Part shown: one piece after another, positions 40,850 to 50,427 of the stretch
Layout of the letters: the number at the start of each line of letters is the position of its first letter
Position numbering within the stretch: position 1 is the first letter of the stretch
Assembly (NCBI GenBank): GCA_030407315.1
Contig: JALQPE010000443.1
Span: 51,123 to 115,122, forward strand
Source of the DNA: Asparagopsis taxiformis
Taxonomy: Eukaryota; Rhodophyta; Florideophyceae; Bonnemaisoniales; Bonnemaisoniaceae
Direction: 5' to 3'
Length of the DNA: 64,000 nt
Program-made: the position numbers and the translations under genes
Notes under the pieces: generated by a model
Told to the model about the DNA's origin: nothing
Database searches by the model: none
What the model saw: only the letters and a program-made list of their open reading frames with translations

Positions 40850-43800
40850 ATGAACATAGCTACGGTATCACCTCCGCAGCTCAAGGGGATGCGAAGCGAA
40901 GAAGTAATTCAATTTGACATGGCCTATGAAGCCTACCTGCGACATGTGGCGGAGGTAAACCAAGGAGGCGGGCGGTATAATCCTATACACCCAACAGGTT
41001 ACAAGGCCTGTCTGGCTCCCGAGTTGCTCCTGTCGATGATAATGATGAGGGCATTTGGGAATATTACCGAAATCGAAAAAGTCACTGATGTACATGTGAA
41101 AGATTGGGTGAAGGCTCGTGCCCGCTGCTCGGTCGACGATATTCCTGGACAAGTTAAGAATGCGATCACTAAGGTACAGCTGCAGCTGGACTGGTCGGAC
41201 CCCCAGGGATCCTTCATGCAGTTTTTTGCAGACATAATGACCGAGCTTCGTCATAACGGAGTTAGTCATGTCGTTACTGATTCTACGAGAACCTTGATAT
41301 CGCAAATATTCCCAAAACTACAGCCCAGTAGTTTTCGGGAAGAACTGCAGGGAGCATACGAATATTGGTCCGAGGCAAGGAAAGGAGATTTCACGTTTTT
41401 TATGGACGAAGTACAGAGGACAGCGAAAGACTTCGCTAGATATGCTTTGAAGGCGGGCAGGCCTCACCCTGCCTCCGCAAACCATACTCGTCCCTTGAAG
41501 GTCTCCAGTCGTGCCAGACGGCGTGGAGGCTCCAGAGATACAGATGGATCTTCACCTCCCCCGGAAAAACAAGCCTCGCAGGCAATATTGGGCAAAAGGC
41601 GCCCTCGTCAGTCCTCATGGAAAGAAAAGTGTCTCAACGCTGCATGCGAGCAGATACACCCTGTAATGAGCTGCGAAAACACCGAGCCCGATCACAAGCG
41701 ACGACTATTGAACGAGTATAGAAAGCGAAAAAAGGTTAAGGTGAGCCGCATAGCAACGCCCAGTGTCGGGACGGGAAACTCTCGGTATGCAATCACCTTA
41801 GAAGAATTGTGCGAAGAAACTGCTCTCGGCGATAGTGGTTCAGACGTCAACGCGCTTCCCAGGCGGGTTTTTGACGCTTTAAACTCAAAGGGGGCTGCGA
41901 ATAGAATAACGCCATTGAAGAGTCGGGCCAAGCTATCTATGGCAGTGAATACACCGCTATCAGTACCTCTAACAGCATCCAAAATACTCCGGGTTAGCCT
42001 TGTGAGGGTACGGCTCCCTTGTGGACCTTTACGCCTACGCAACGTGGATTTCCTGGTGACAGACCAGGACATGGATGAGGTAATCTTGGGACGACCGCTT
42101 CTCAAGTGCATCGGGTTTGATTTGGACCAGCATCTGGAACGCGTACGAGCAGATATTGACAACATGAACATTGCGCATGCAATGGAATTTCATTTCCCCA
42201 GAAAGGCCGAAACAATCCGTACTGGCAGTCTGAGGGGATACAAAGGTCTATGGTTCGATGAATCCGAATGCGATCCGATCGCACCTTTGCCGACAGCGAG
42301 CGCGAACATGGGTATAGACAGAGAGGAGGAAATACGAACAGCTCTGGATACTGCGCTGGAGGTAGCAAAGAGAGAAGGCCTTTCAGATACAGGTCAAGCG
42401 AGACTGTCGGAAATACTTCGAAATTTTCGAGACATATTTCGGATCAAATTAGGTCCGGATCCCCCGGCAAAGCTAGAGCCACTCCGCATTCGCATACAGA
42501 AAGCGGCCAGACCGATACGATGCACTCAGAGAAGGTATGCACCTGACAGACGCGAATTCCTCGCGAACACCATTCAGAGGCTCGCAGAAGTTGGGGCTGT
42601 TTTCCCAAACCCAACTGCAAGATGGGCTAGTCCGGCGCTCGCGGTTCCAAAGCCCGGAGGTGAAAAGCTCCGTTTCACTGTGGACTTACGCAGCCCGAAC
42701 CGCGTGACCATTCCTATCGCATCAGCCATGCCAGACCTGGAGGGCATCATCAATTCTGTAGCCGGAAGTAAGTGTTTTGCGAAACTCGATATGTGCCATG
42801 CGTACTGGCAAATACCCTTAGCCCCAGACTCGAGAGAAGTAATGTCTATCCAGACTCCCCTAGGAGTATACACACCTACTCGAATATTACAAGGCTCTAC
42901 CGATGCTGCTAATCATTTCCAGTCGACAACCTCGAGGGTGTTTTCAGGCCTCTCTGAAATGCTGTTGCAATGGCTGGACGATTTTTTAATGCACGCAAGA
43001 ACCGAAGAAGAATTGATAGCCGGGCTGGAACGTTTCTTCGAAATTTGCAAAGAGTACAACCTCAAGCTGCATGCGGGAAAGGTTGAGTTGTACAAAACGT
43101 CAGCACGTTTCTGCGGGCGGATCATAGATGCGGAAGGTGTCCGTTATGATCCAGCCCGGATGGAAGCTCTGACCAACATGCACACCCCAGAAAATGCAGG
43201 AGATCTACAACAATTTGTATGCGCGGTAAATTGGATGCGAGCATGCATCCCGGAGTTCGCTCGGATCATGCAACCCCTGCACAACCTCCTGGAGAAGTGC
43301 TACGCGAAAGCAGGAAAGCGAACGCGACGGGCAATCAAGAATGTTTCGTTGACTGAGCAATGGGGGCCCACACACACAGACTCTTTCGAGCTACTCAAAA
43401 ATACAATAGCTCAGTCAACCAAACTCGCACATCCCAAGAGGGGATGGGTCCGCTGTCTATTCACCGACGCAAGCGAAAGTCATTGGGCCTCCATGCTGTC
43501 GCAGGTACCTGCTGAACAGATGTCGAGAGCAGTGACCAATCAGGAACATGAGCCACTGGCTTTCCTCTCGGGGGCGTTCACGGGCCACGCGAATAACTGG
43601 AGTATAGTGGAAAAGGAAGCCTTCGCGGTGGTCGAGTCTATGAGTAGACTCGATCACCTCATTGCCACTAGCGACGTTTCCATCTTTACTGATCACTCAA
43701 ATCTGCAATACATTTTTGACCCGTTCGGAAAAAACCCGGGAATCCGCAAGCAGGTTGCGCACAAGTTGATTAGGTGGGCTATCAAGATGAGCGCATACCG

Positions 43801-43897
43801 ATATGTAATTGAGTATCTACCGGGAGACCAAAATGTTTGGGCAGACATGTTGACTCGGTGGGCAGTAAAGCCATGGTCCAAGGCGAGGTCTGTGTAA
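40850..43897 (+). CDS. Gypsy-C gag-protease-RT-RNase H
   Basis: 1015 codons from MNIATVSPPQLKG. Zinc knuckle CLNAACEQIHPVMSC (about 261-275); protease LGDSGSDVNALP (about 326); RT with LRFTVDLRSPN, LDMCHAYWQIPL and active site QWLDDFLMH (about 708; W in place of Y); RNase H LFTDASESHW (about 870). The frame ends at a TAA codon in the linker between RNase H and integrase. The next codons (IASL) keep the same frame. Gypsy-B reads V-Y-R-A-S-L where this copy reads V-stop-I-A-S-L, so a tyrosine codon probably became a stop. Confidence 0.9.
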   Translation: MNIATVSPPQLKGMRSEEVIQFDMAYEAYLRHVAEVNQGGGRYNPIHPTGYKACLAPELLLSMIMMRAFGNITEIEKVTDVHVKDWVKARARCSVDDIPGQVKNAITKVQLQLDWSDPQGSFMQFFADIMTELRHNGVSHVVTDSTRTLISQIFPKLQPSSFREELQGAYEYWSEARKGDFTFFMDEVQRTAKDFARYALKAGRPHPASANHTRPLKVSSRARRRGGSRDTDGSSPPPEKQASQAILGKRRPRQSSWKEKCLNAACEQIHPVMSCENTEPDHKRRLLNEYRKRKKVKVSRIATPSVGTGNSRYAITLEELCEETALGDSGSDVNALPRRVFDALNSKGAANRITPLKSRAKLSMAVNTPLSVPLTASKILRVSLVRVRLPCGPLRLRNVDFLVTDQDMDEVILGRPLLKCIGFDLDQHLERVRADIDNMNIAHAMEFHFPRKAETIRTGSLRGYKGLWFDESECDPIAPLPTASANMGIDREEEIRTALDTALEVAKREGLSDTGQARLSEILRNFRDIFRIKLGPDPPAKLEPLRIRIQKAARPIRCTQRRYAPDRREFLANTIQRLAEVGAVFPNPTARWASPALAVPKPGGEKLRFTVDLRSPNRVTIPIASAMPDLEGIINSVAGSKCFAKLDMCHAYWQIPLAPDSREVMSIQTPLGVYTPTRILQGSTDAANHFQSTTSRVFSGLSEMLLQWLDDFLMHARTEEELIAGLERFFEICKEYNLKLHAGKVELYKTSARFCGRIIDAEGVRYDPARMEALTNMHTPENAGDLQQFVCAVNWMRACIPEFARIMQPLHNLLEKCYAKAGKRTRRAIKNVSLTEQWGPTHTDSFELLKNTIAQSTKLAHPKRGWVRCLFTDASESHWASMLSQVPAEQMSRAVTNQEHEPLAFLSGAFTGHANNWSIVEKEAFAVVESMSRLDHLIATSDVSIFTDHSNLQYIFDPFGKNPGIRKQVAHKLIRWAIKMSAYRYVIEYLPGDQNVWADMLTRWAVKPWSKARSV

Positions 43898-45436
43898 ATA
43901 GCTTCCCTTATGTATGCTCCGATCGATATGTCTACTAACGAAGATTTTGACTGGCCGAGAATGGAGGAGGTCGGCCGGAGTCAGAAGAAAGCTACAGAGT
44001 CGCCCCCTGCGAACTTCACCCCGGTCGAAGGTTGTATCCGGAATAACTCAGGGGTCATCTGGGTACCAAGCGATGACGACCCCCTGAAATTGCGAATATT
44101 GATTGCTGCCCACGCTGAGTTGTCGGGACATCGCGGAAAGACTACTACGCTGAGAAAGTTGAGTGAGCACTTCACATGGATTGGTATGGAGAAGGACGTT
44201 TCGACGTTCTGTAATTCTTGTATCCACTGCCTGGCAACAGACTCGAGGGACCGCGTCCCCCGTCCGTTAGGACACAGCCTGCACGCTTCGAAACCCAACG
44301 AGATACTTCACTTCGATTTTTGTTACATGGGAAAGGCAAGTGACGGAAAGAGGTACACGCTGATATTGAAGGATGGGATGAGTTCGTATGTTAGACTCTA
44401 CGCCTGCGAAGACGCAGATGCAGACACTGCGGCAGACGCTCTGATCGACTGGTTCTGCACATTCTCTGTGGTTCCGTGCTGGGTTTCCGACCAGGGGACC
44501 CACTTTAAGAACGAAATAATGAAGACGCTGAGAAAAAGGCTTAGGAGCAACCACCATTTTACTCTACCATACAGCCCCTGGTCCAATGGGACCATTGAGG
44601 TAGTATGTAGGGAATTGATTCGTTGCACTAGAGCTCTCCTATCGGAGATCAGTTTGCCAGAGTCGTTTTGGCCGAATATCTTGCCTCTTGTCCAATCTGC
44701 TCTGAACACCACGCCGCTTAAGCGGCTAGACAACCGTTGCCCTTCAGAGGTTTTTCTGGCCACGCAGCCTTCTACCCCAATGACTGAGATAAAGGTCAAG
44801 AGAAATGGGAAAGTAGAGGTGCTCTCTATCGACGAAGTAAGGCTTCGACAGGTACAGTACTTGAGATCCACCAAAGAAGCTCTAGAACGGATACACAAAA
44901 AAGTGGCGAGCGCCAGCCTCGCTGAGAAGAAGCGGAGAGTTGCATCTAGAAACCGGTCGGCGGGAGTGAAAGGATGTAACTTCATGGAAGGTGATTTCGT
45001 CCTGCGAGCAAGACCAAAAGGGAAGGCCCGTAATAAGCTTACGGTCCAATGGCTTGGACCCTTCAGGGTGTCTCGGGTCCTGTCGGACTACGTCTTTGAG
45101 CTCGAAGACTTACTATCGGGAGAGCGATCTGAGGTACACGGAACAAGGATCAAGCTATTCCGGAACTCGGACTATCAACGCACAGAGGTTCTGGAGCAAT
45201 ACCTAAGGTCCCAGCAGGGACAATATTGTATCGTAAATGCCTTCTTGGACATAGCCCGGAAAAACGGGGAATACATGCTGCTAACCAGCTGGAAAGGTTT
45301 CGAAGAGGATGATCCCCAGTGGGAGCCGCTGAAAACTATGCAAGAGGACGTCCCGGGGATGGTTTCGGATTTCCTTTCCTATCTCGCCGAGCGAGGATCA
45401 AAACTACAAAAAAAGGTAGTCAGCGAGTGCATGTGA
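43898..45436 (+). CDS. Gypsy-C integrase and chromodomain (after in-frame stop)
   Basis: Continuation of the same frame after TAA. The first ATG is at 43910 (MYAPIDMSTNEDFDWP, which aligns with DPDFTWP of Gypsy-B). Integrase: zinc finger ELSGHRGKTT...CIHC, catalytic core with HFDFCYMG, SDQGTHFKN and SPWSNGTIEVV. The C terminus ends with a chromodomain-like WKGFEEDDPQWEPL. It could be made by readthrough or be dead; internal initiation is unlikely in a retroelement. Confidence 0.88.
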   Translation: MASLMYAPIDMSTNEDFDWPRMEEVGRSQKKATESPPANFTPVEGCIRNNSGVIWVPSDDDPLKLRILIAAHAELSGHRGKTTTLRKLSEHFTWIGMEKDVSTFCNSCIHCLATDSRDRVPRPLGHSLHASKPNEILHFDFCYMGKASDGKRYTLILKDGMSSYVRLYACEDADADTAADALIDWFCTFSVVPCWVSDQGTHFKNEIMKTLRKRLRSNHHFTLPYSPWSNGTIEVVCRELIRCTRALLSEISLPESFWPNILPLVQSALNTTPLKRLDNRCPSEVFLATQPSTPMTEIKVKRNGKVEVLSIDEVRLRQVQYLRSTKEALERIHKKVASASLAEKKRRVASRNRSAGVKGCNFMEGDFVLRARPKGKARNKLTVQWLGPFRVSRVLSDYVFELEDLLSGERSEVHGTRIKLFRNSDYQRTEVLEQYLRSQQGQYCIVNAFLDIARKNGEYMLLTSWKGFEEDDPQWEPLKTMQEDVPGMVSDFLSYLAERGSKLQKKVVSECM

Positions 45437-45467
45437 GCGCACAACATCCACTCCCCCCGACTGCATT

Positions 45468-45508
45468 ACGACATCGCAACTGCTAAAACAGCGATGTCGT
45501 GGGGGGAT
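45468..45508 (+). promoter_or_regulatory. Gypsy-C 3' hairpin and polypurine tract
   Basis: acgacatcgc (45468-45477) pairs perfectly with gcgatgtcgt (45491-45500) around a 13-nt loop. ggggggat (45501-45508) then meets the 3' LTR. Confidence 0.7.
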
Positions 45509-45921
45509 TGTTCTACCCCACGGTGTGACGACACTTGGGAGGTTCTCAGCGGCTAAGGAGCCATTGCACCCAGCATTCGGAAGCCACCTCGCCAGCGTAG
45601 GTTGGTTCGGGCCGGCACAAGGAGACACTGTCTTGCGTGCGGTAGATGAGATGGGAAGCAAGATCGGGCCAGATAATGCCCTGCGACGGGACAAGCTATG
45701 CCAAACCCTACGTGGACTAGTTTCCCCGGTCGCATCCCGGGATCAGAGGATAGCTCCCGAGATCGTGGGGAAGAGGAAACTAGGATAGAACTGAGGCAGT
45801 GAGTAGCTGTCCTGGTGTAACTAGCGAAGTAGAGCTTTATATAAAGGTGCGCTCCTCCCTAAGCTAGAGGAAAAAAGGCAGCAGCGTGCCGATTACACTT
45901 GCCTTCCGGGTCTCCTCTTCA
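45509..45921 (+). repeat. Gypsy-C 3' LTR (413 bp)
   Basis: Second LTR copy, ending tctcctcttca at 45921; the flank on the right is cagcataagc. Confidence 0.93.
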
Positions 45922-46783
45922 CAGCATAAGCAATTTTTTGAAAAACCAGTAAATTTTATGGTCTGGACCATTAGAAATTAGTGGAATGGCAAACCATCAA
46001 AAAAATCCCAGAAATTACCGGCGCCGTGCCATAGATAAGTAGTGGAAATACCGTAAAGAATGTAATGGAATGGAACTGCGCCGTGGGAGTGGGTGTAAGC
46101 ACCGTGACAGGTGGAATTTTCCAGTACTGTACGGAAAAATAACATTGGAAAGGACAAAGACACGTCGCGTTGGTCATGACAGTGACCAGAGGTGGCATAT
46201 TCCATTATTTTTGGAAATTCTATGCTGGAATGATGGAACGGCGGAACCATATGTATGACAGTACCATGATGGACTGGAACCATGATCTTTGATGGTCACT
46301 CCAGTCTGTGCAATGGATGGCAGCCGTAGCAGTGCAAGGACGGTAGAGAGATGGACTGGTACTGACTGTTCCCATGTGATATCCACTTAGATGAAGTCAC
46401 ATTTTGGATGTCCATGAGGAATATGATATCATATGGAAGAGGAGAAATGCAAAGTGTATGGCTTTAACTATCCTATCTCGATATGGTCATTGTTTTATCA
46501 TAGATAGGGTATGGTCGAAAGAATGGAACCATCTACATTGATTTTTAGCACAGATAATACGGCTTGGTTACTATTTTAGTCGCTAAAGTCTGTAATCAAG
46601 CCACTCCCCTATACACGGGATTGACCCGAATAGTGATTTTCGCCCTGGCTTTAAGCGTTAGTAGTAACATAAACGCAGTAGTAGTGTAGTTGACAACTTT
46701 TGTGGCAGTGGGGAACATTGTAGTGATTTCGTATCATACGGTAAAAATGCAAAATTGGACGTTACGGATATGGGTGAGTAGTA
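45922..46783. other. Intergenic, no gene seen
   Basis: AT-rich compared with the Gypsy element. It contains the motif gaaattaccgg (near 46010), which recurs near 48950 and resembles motifs in the 54-60 kb repeats. No ORF supported. Confidence 0.4.
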
Positions 46784-48556
46784 TTGAAGAAGTTAACGAA
46801 GACTTTTCCTAAACAGAATTGCAAATTGTGGGCTCTAGTATCTTTATTTGGTGGAGGAACTATGACCAGGCGGGAATCATTGCGAATTAGGCGCCAAAGC
46901 GAAAAAGCAATAGCGTGTCGGGAGCGTGAACGAGCTGCAGCTGTTGATGCACTTCCGTCTGTCGGCACCCAAATAGAGGTATGGTTCCAGGTGGGGGACG
47001 ACTCAATGTGGTGGAAGGCTGTGGTAGTGGAAATGAAACTTCCCGAGCAGTATCCTATTTGCTCGGGTAAACCATCAGTGGGTGACCGCATCGATGTGGA
47101 CAGAGGAGATGGCGTGTACACGCCCGGAGTGGTGGAGCAGCAGGGTCAGGATTTGGATACTGCAATTGTGAAGTTGACGACGGAGGAAAAGGATATTGCA
47201 GTAACGGAAGTGTCAAAGTGGCGGTATTCGGATTCTGTGAAGCCAAGGCATGATGAAATAGTGGTTGCAGAAGGCAGATTGTTATACGATGCAATTCCTG
47301 AAAGGAATTACCCTTGCGTCTCCTATGAATACGTAAAATTTGTGCTGGGAAGTAAGTTGATGTCCGGGGGTCAGCCACCAACACCGTGGGGAAGGAGAAA
47401 CGGAGAGTTTGTGGACTACGAAGAGGCTGGAGTGGAACATCATGTCGAATCGGATGGTGAATCTGAAGCGATGTCCCCGCAAAAGAAGAAGCGAAAAGTG
47501 GAATCGGTACTTGATTCCAACACATACAGTGGCATGGAGAAGAGGCTGAGAACACTAGAAAGTATTATTCTTTCTGGAAGTGGTGGCGATCATCGGATGG
47601 TTTACGATGGGAAAGTTCCAATAGAACCTGCACTCACGTCCACTGGACCGGTTCTATTGATGCTTTTGCGCCGCTCAGTCGAGAAAGCTGTAGAACAGGC
47701 AAACAGAGTTACGTTGTCAAACTCCGGGACGGATTTTCCGCATAGTGAGGTGGATGGTGCATGTACCAGTGGGACAGTTGTGAGTGGTCCAGTGCATATT
47801 CCTGCTTCATTGAGCACAACCGTATTCCGGGAAATGTTGAAGGGAACAACAGAGTTGTATGCAGGATGTTATTACAAAGTTTACCCTGGGCTTCATGAGG
47901 CAGTGAGCGGAACTGGTGCTGAAGCTGTGAACATTACATGTTCCAGTTTTGCAGCAGTATCGGACTTGTTAGGATTAACTCACCCGTGGCGAATGGAGTC
48001 ATTGCTGCACAGACGAAAGCCTGGAGCGGCAGTGGAAGAGGAAGAAGGGGGAGTGATTAGCGGAAATCGGCCTAGGAGGCCATTGTTCTTGCGCTTGCTT
48101 GGTGCATTGTTGTGCACAGAAACGACGAACGGAGATCCATCATCTGTTGCAATTGGCAGTAGCTCGTTCTGCGTATCCGGAGCAAAATCGAACACGTGGT
48201 GCCTAGTGCGCAAGAATAGTTCTGCGGTCCAAGGTCAATATGTGCATGGCATGGAGCTGAAAAAATGCCCATCGATTTGTGCCGTACATAGGAGGCCTGA
48301 CGGGGATGCGAGTCGGGAAGGGTGGAAAGGTGACGGGAAGAAGAGTTTTCGTATAGAATGGCAACCGATAACGCATAAGAAAAGGGGACAGACAGGGGAT
48401 GTGTTGTGGGGAACATTTCGAATTCATATACCCTACGTCGTATTCCGAGGTTTTGGCGAACCATGGCGAATAGACAAGTTGATATCGGAAGATCTAGTCA
48501 AAGATGTGGTGGGGTATAACTTTTCAGACAAAAGGGCAGAGGAGTACATAAAATGA
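46784..48556 (+). CDS. Nuclear protein with Tudor-like N-terminal repeats
   Basis: Up to 590 codons; the second ATG at 46862 (MTRRESLRIRRQ) is an equally good start. Two Tudor/Agenet-like modules are suggested: VGTQIEVWFQVGDDSMWWKA (residue about 60) and VGDRIDVDRGDGVYTPGVVE (about 100). Both have the pattern of an SH3-like barrel that reads modified histones or arginines. A classical nuclear signal PQKKKRKV follows near residue 232, with a short amphipathic helix (MEKRLRTLESIIL). The C-terminal half has no known domain. It lies next to the methyltransferase-SET gene and may be part of the same mobile unit. Tudor assignment is by pattern only. Confidence 0.6.
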   Translation: MKKLTKTFPKQNCKLWALVSLFGGGTMTRRESLRIRRQSEKAIACRERERAAAVDALPSVGTQIEVWFQVGDDSMWWKAVVVEMKLPEQYPICSGKPSVGDRIDVDRGDGVYTPGVVEQQGQDLDTAIVKLTTEEKDIAVTEVSKWRYSDSVKPRHDEIVVAEGRLLYDAIPERNYPCVSYEYVKFVLGSKLMSGGQPPTPWGRRNGEFVDYEEAGVEHHVESDGESEAMSPQKKKRKVESVLDSNTYSGMEKRLRTLESIILSGSGGDHRMVYDGKVPIEPALTSTGPVLLMLLRRSVEKAVEQANRVTLSNSGTDFPHSEVDGACTSGTVVSGPVHIPASLSTTVFREMLKGTTELYAGCYYKVYPGLHEAVSGTGAEAVNITCSSFAAVSDLLGLTHPWRMESLLHRRKPGAAVEEEEGGVISGNRPRRPLFLRLLGALLCTETTNGDPSSVAIGSSSFCVSGAKSNTWCLVRKNSSAVQGQYVHGMELKKCPSICAVHRRPDGDASREGWKGDGKKSFRIEWQPITHKKRGQTGDVLWGTFRIHIPYVVFRGFGEPWRIDKLISEDLVKDVVGYNFSDKRAEEYIK

Positions 48557-48683
48557 TACCAGTAGTGCAATGAATAAAGCAAAAACGGTTCTGCCAGGCT
48601 AATAGAGACACATGTATACTGAGAACTAGAGGCAAACAATGCCAGGTTACGTAGGCAAAGATAGCAGAACAGTAAACAGAAAT

Positions 48684-49331
48684 CTACACATCAATTAAAG
48701 AAATACCAAGTTCATCATCTTCCTCTAGAGGTACACAATGAACATTAGATGCTACCCTGGCTGTTGGGTTTTCGTAGGATTGTTCCATCTGTGTGGCATT
48801 AGAATCGAACCGCACCGACATGTATTCCTCTGCAGTGATGTTTCTCTTCTTCCTAATAATACCTAGAAGGCAATCACCCCCCATGAGGTAGTCACGGAGG
48901 TCGATGTGACCCCATGTAACACGCAGAGGGAAACCATCATTCCCGAAATTACCGGTAGGCGCCATTGTAAGGGCTGTGGTGAATAACCCGTGCAGGCAAA
49001 TTGCAATGCGATAACATGCCTGAATTGAATGGGGTTCGTGACAGAGCATCTCGAGTTGTGTGCATTGGCAGAAACTACACAACAATATCATAGCTAATGT
49101 AAGAAAAGAAAAAGAACAGACGGCCAATCTCTCAACCGGGGCCTTTGTACCTGCATTGCAGGAGCCGTCTACGGCGCCGCTAACCTGAACTTTGTAAGTA
49201 ACCTGAATGTGAAGCTCAGGTCGACTCAAAATAAAATCCGAGAAGATATCATCATTTTTGGAATAGACAGCTTGAGACTCATCCCCTGTGCCGTAAGCTT
49301 TCGAAGTTATCGGAATTTTTTCAGATGACAC
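48684..49331 (-). CDS. Hypothetical ORF, last of three consecutive minus-strand ORFs
   Basis: 215 codons. The frame overlaps the end of the ORF at 49307-49729. Around codon VSSEKIPITSKAYG it reads as if continuing that ORF after a one-base shift. Acidic C terminus (PLEEDDELGISLIDV). No recognised domain. The three ORFs 50427-49777, 49729-49307 and 49331-48684 probably belong to one gene broken by frameshifts or short introns. Confidence 0.4.
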   Translation of the reverse strand: MSSEKIPITSKAYGTGDESQAVYSKNDDIFSDFILSRPELHIQVTYKVQVSGAVDGSCNAGTKAPVERLAVCSFSFLTLAMILLCSFCQCTQLEMLCHEPHSIQACYRIAICLHGLFTTALTMAPTGNFGNDGFPLRVTWGHIDLRDYLMGGDCLLGIIRKKRNITAEEYMSVRFDSNATQMEQSYENPTARVASNVHCVPLEEDDELGISLIDV

Positions 49332-49729
49332 ATATCCAATGCAGAAATGTCATTGTCAGGCGAAAGAGAAACTTTAGCCTGCATATCTCGATGGATGAGG
49401 AAGAATGCATGTTTGACTAATTCCATTTTCATCTGCTTCCGGGAAGTATTGAAAAACTGTGTGAGCTGCCGCAGTGCCGAAGTAACGATCGGAATGGACT
49501 GTAAGTCCGAAGGAGAAAGATTAGATACACAAGAAGACGAAGATGAGGAAGAACCAGTACGGCGCTGTTCTCCTTTAGAACCCGAGAGTCGGCGACGTTT
49601 CGAATAATTGATTGGTAGAGTTGTGGACTGTGGCGCAGGTCGATCTGTTTCCGTTGGCATCGAAATATCCATGGCATGGAAAAGAGCCCGCTGCGAAATC
49701 TGCAACCAAGCAGGCTTATTGATTGGCAC
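49307..49729 (-). CDS. Hypothetical ORF, middle of three
   Basis: 140 codons. The same frame is open a little upstream (...NTISRDYALRNATIVPINKP), so the ATG at 49729 is probably not the real start. It contains a basic patch INYSKRRRLSGSKGEQRR followed by a serine run. No domain recognised. Confidence 0.4.
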   Translation of the reverse strand: MPINKPAWLQISQRALFHAMDISMPTETDRPAPQSTTLPINYSKRRRLSGSKGEQRRTGSSSSSSSCVSNLSPSDLQSIPIVTSALRQLTQFFNTSRKQMKMELVKHAFFLIHRDMQAKVSLSPDNDISALDMCHLKKFR

Positions 49730-49776
49730 GATGGTTGCATTGCGAAGTGCGTAGTCACGAGAAATGGTATTGCTGT

Positions 49777-50427
49777 TCAGGTCATCCTCTCCCCAGGGTC
49801 AAGGGTACCAGAATTCCTCGTCGCCGAATCCTTCCATCGCACAATTCTGTCATTTGCCATAGAAATAAACGCAGTTCCGACAATAGCACGTTTCAGGAAC
49901 ACATGCTTTTTCCCTACAGCTGTTCCAATTAGGGATTTCTTGGACTGCCTGACCTCAGAATTAGAACTGGATGTCTGAGAGAAGGAAAGGGAAGCCAGAA
50001 GCAAAGTAGTGCAGGAATCTTCATTTGAACACGGTACAGATGTTGCACAGAACGAGTTTGGGGTAACAGAGGTTTTGATGAACTCTGCAATGGTTCGAAA
50101 CGCGACGAACCTGGATGTCACAAGTCTGTTGTTGAAAAGAGAGGACACCAGAGTGGTAACTTGTGCTGATTTTCTTGAACGCTCTTCCAGAACCACAGGT
50201 GGAACAACGTTTGTACCAGCTGCAGCAGAGGCCATATACCGAATGCAGGCTAGTTCCATTTGAACAGATGAAAGAGAATCGCGGAGGTACTGTTCAAGGT
50301 AGGCAAACCGTTCCTCAAACTGCGCAAACCTGGTTAAGGATAGTTCGTCTCTCATGTCAGCCTGGAATAAGGAGATCTTCACAGATATGTTTCGTAACGT
50401 CAGAGCTACTGGGATCAGGTATTCCAA
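49777..50427 (-). CDS. Hypothetical ORF, first of three
   Basis: 216 codons from MEYLIPVALTLRN. Helical N-terminal part (RFAQFEERFAYLEQYL, possible coiled coil), Ser-rich middle. The frame closes at 49777, and coding seems to resume in another frame directly downstream. No domain recognised. Confidence 0.4.
   Translation of the reverse strand: MEYLIPVALTLRNISVKISLFQADMRDELSLTRFAQFEERFAYLEQYLRDSLSSVQMELACIRYMASAAAGTNVVPPVVLEERSRKSAQVTTLVSSLFNNRLVTSRFVAFRTIAEFIKTSVTPNSFCATSVPCSNEDSCTTLLLASLSFSQTSSSNSEVRQSKKSLIGTAVGKKHVFLKRAIVGTAFISMANDRIVRWKDSATRNSGTLDPGERMT

Larger units (their letters stand above)
40305..45921 (+). mobile_element. Ty3/Gypsy chromodomain retrotransposon (Gypsy-C)
   Basis: 413-bp LTRs (40305-40717 and 45509-45921), TG...CA ends, apparently identical. 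The flanks differ (cctcc on the left, cagca on the right), so no target duplication is visible; this fits recombination between two insertions or a flank deletion. The gag-pol frame is open from 40850 to 45436 apart from one TAA at 43895-43897. A ggggggat polypurine tract lies before the 3' LTR, preceded by a hairpin at 45468-45500. Confidence 0.93.

Noticed and set aside
49080..49165. Spliceosomal intron in the ORF at 48684-49331 (gt near tgcaatgcag/gtacaaagg)
   Set aside because: Plausible splice-like ends were found, but removing the segment destroys the downstream frame.
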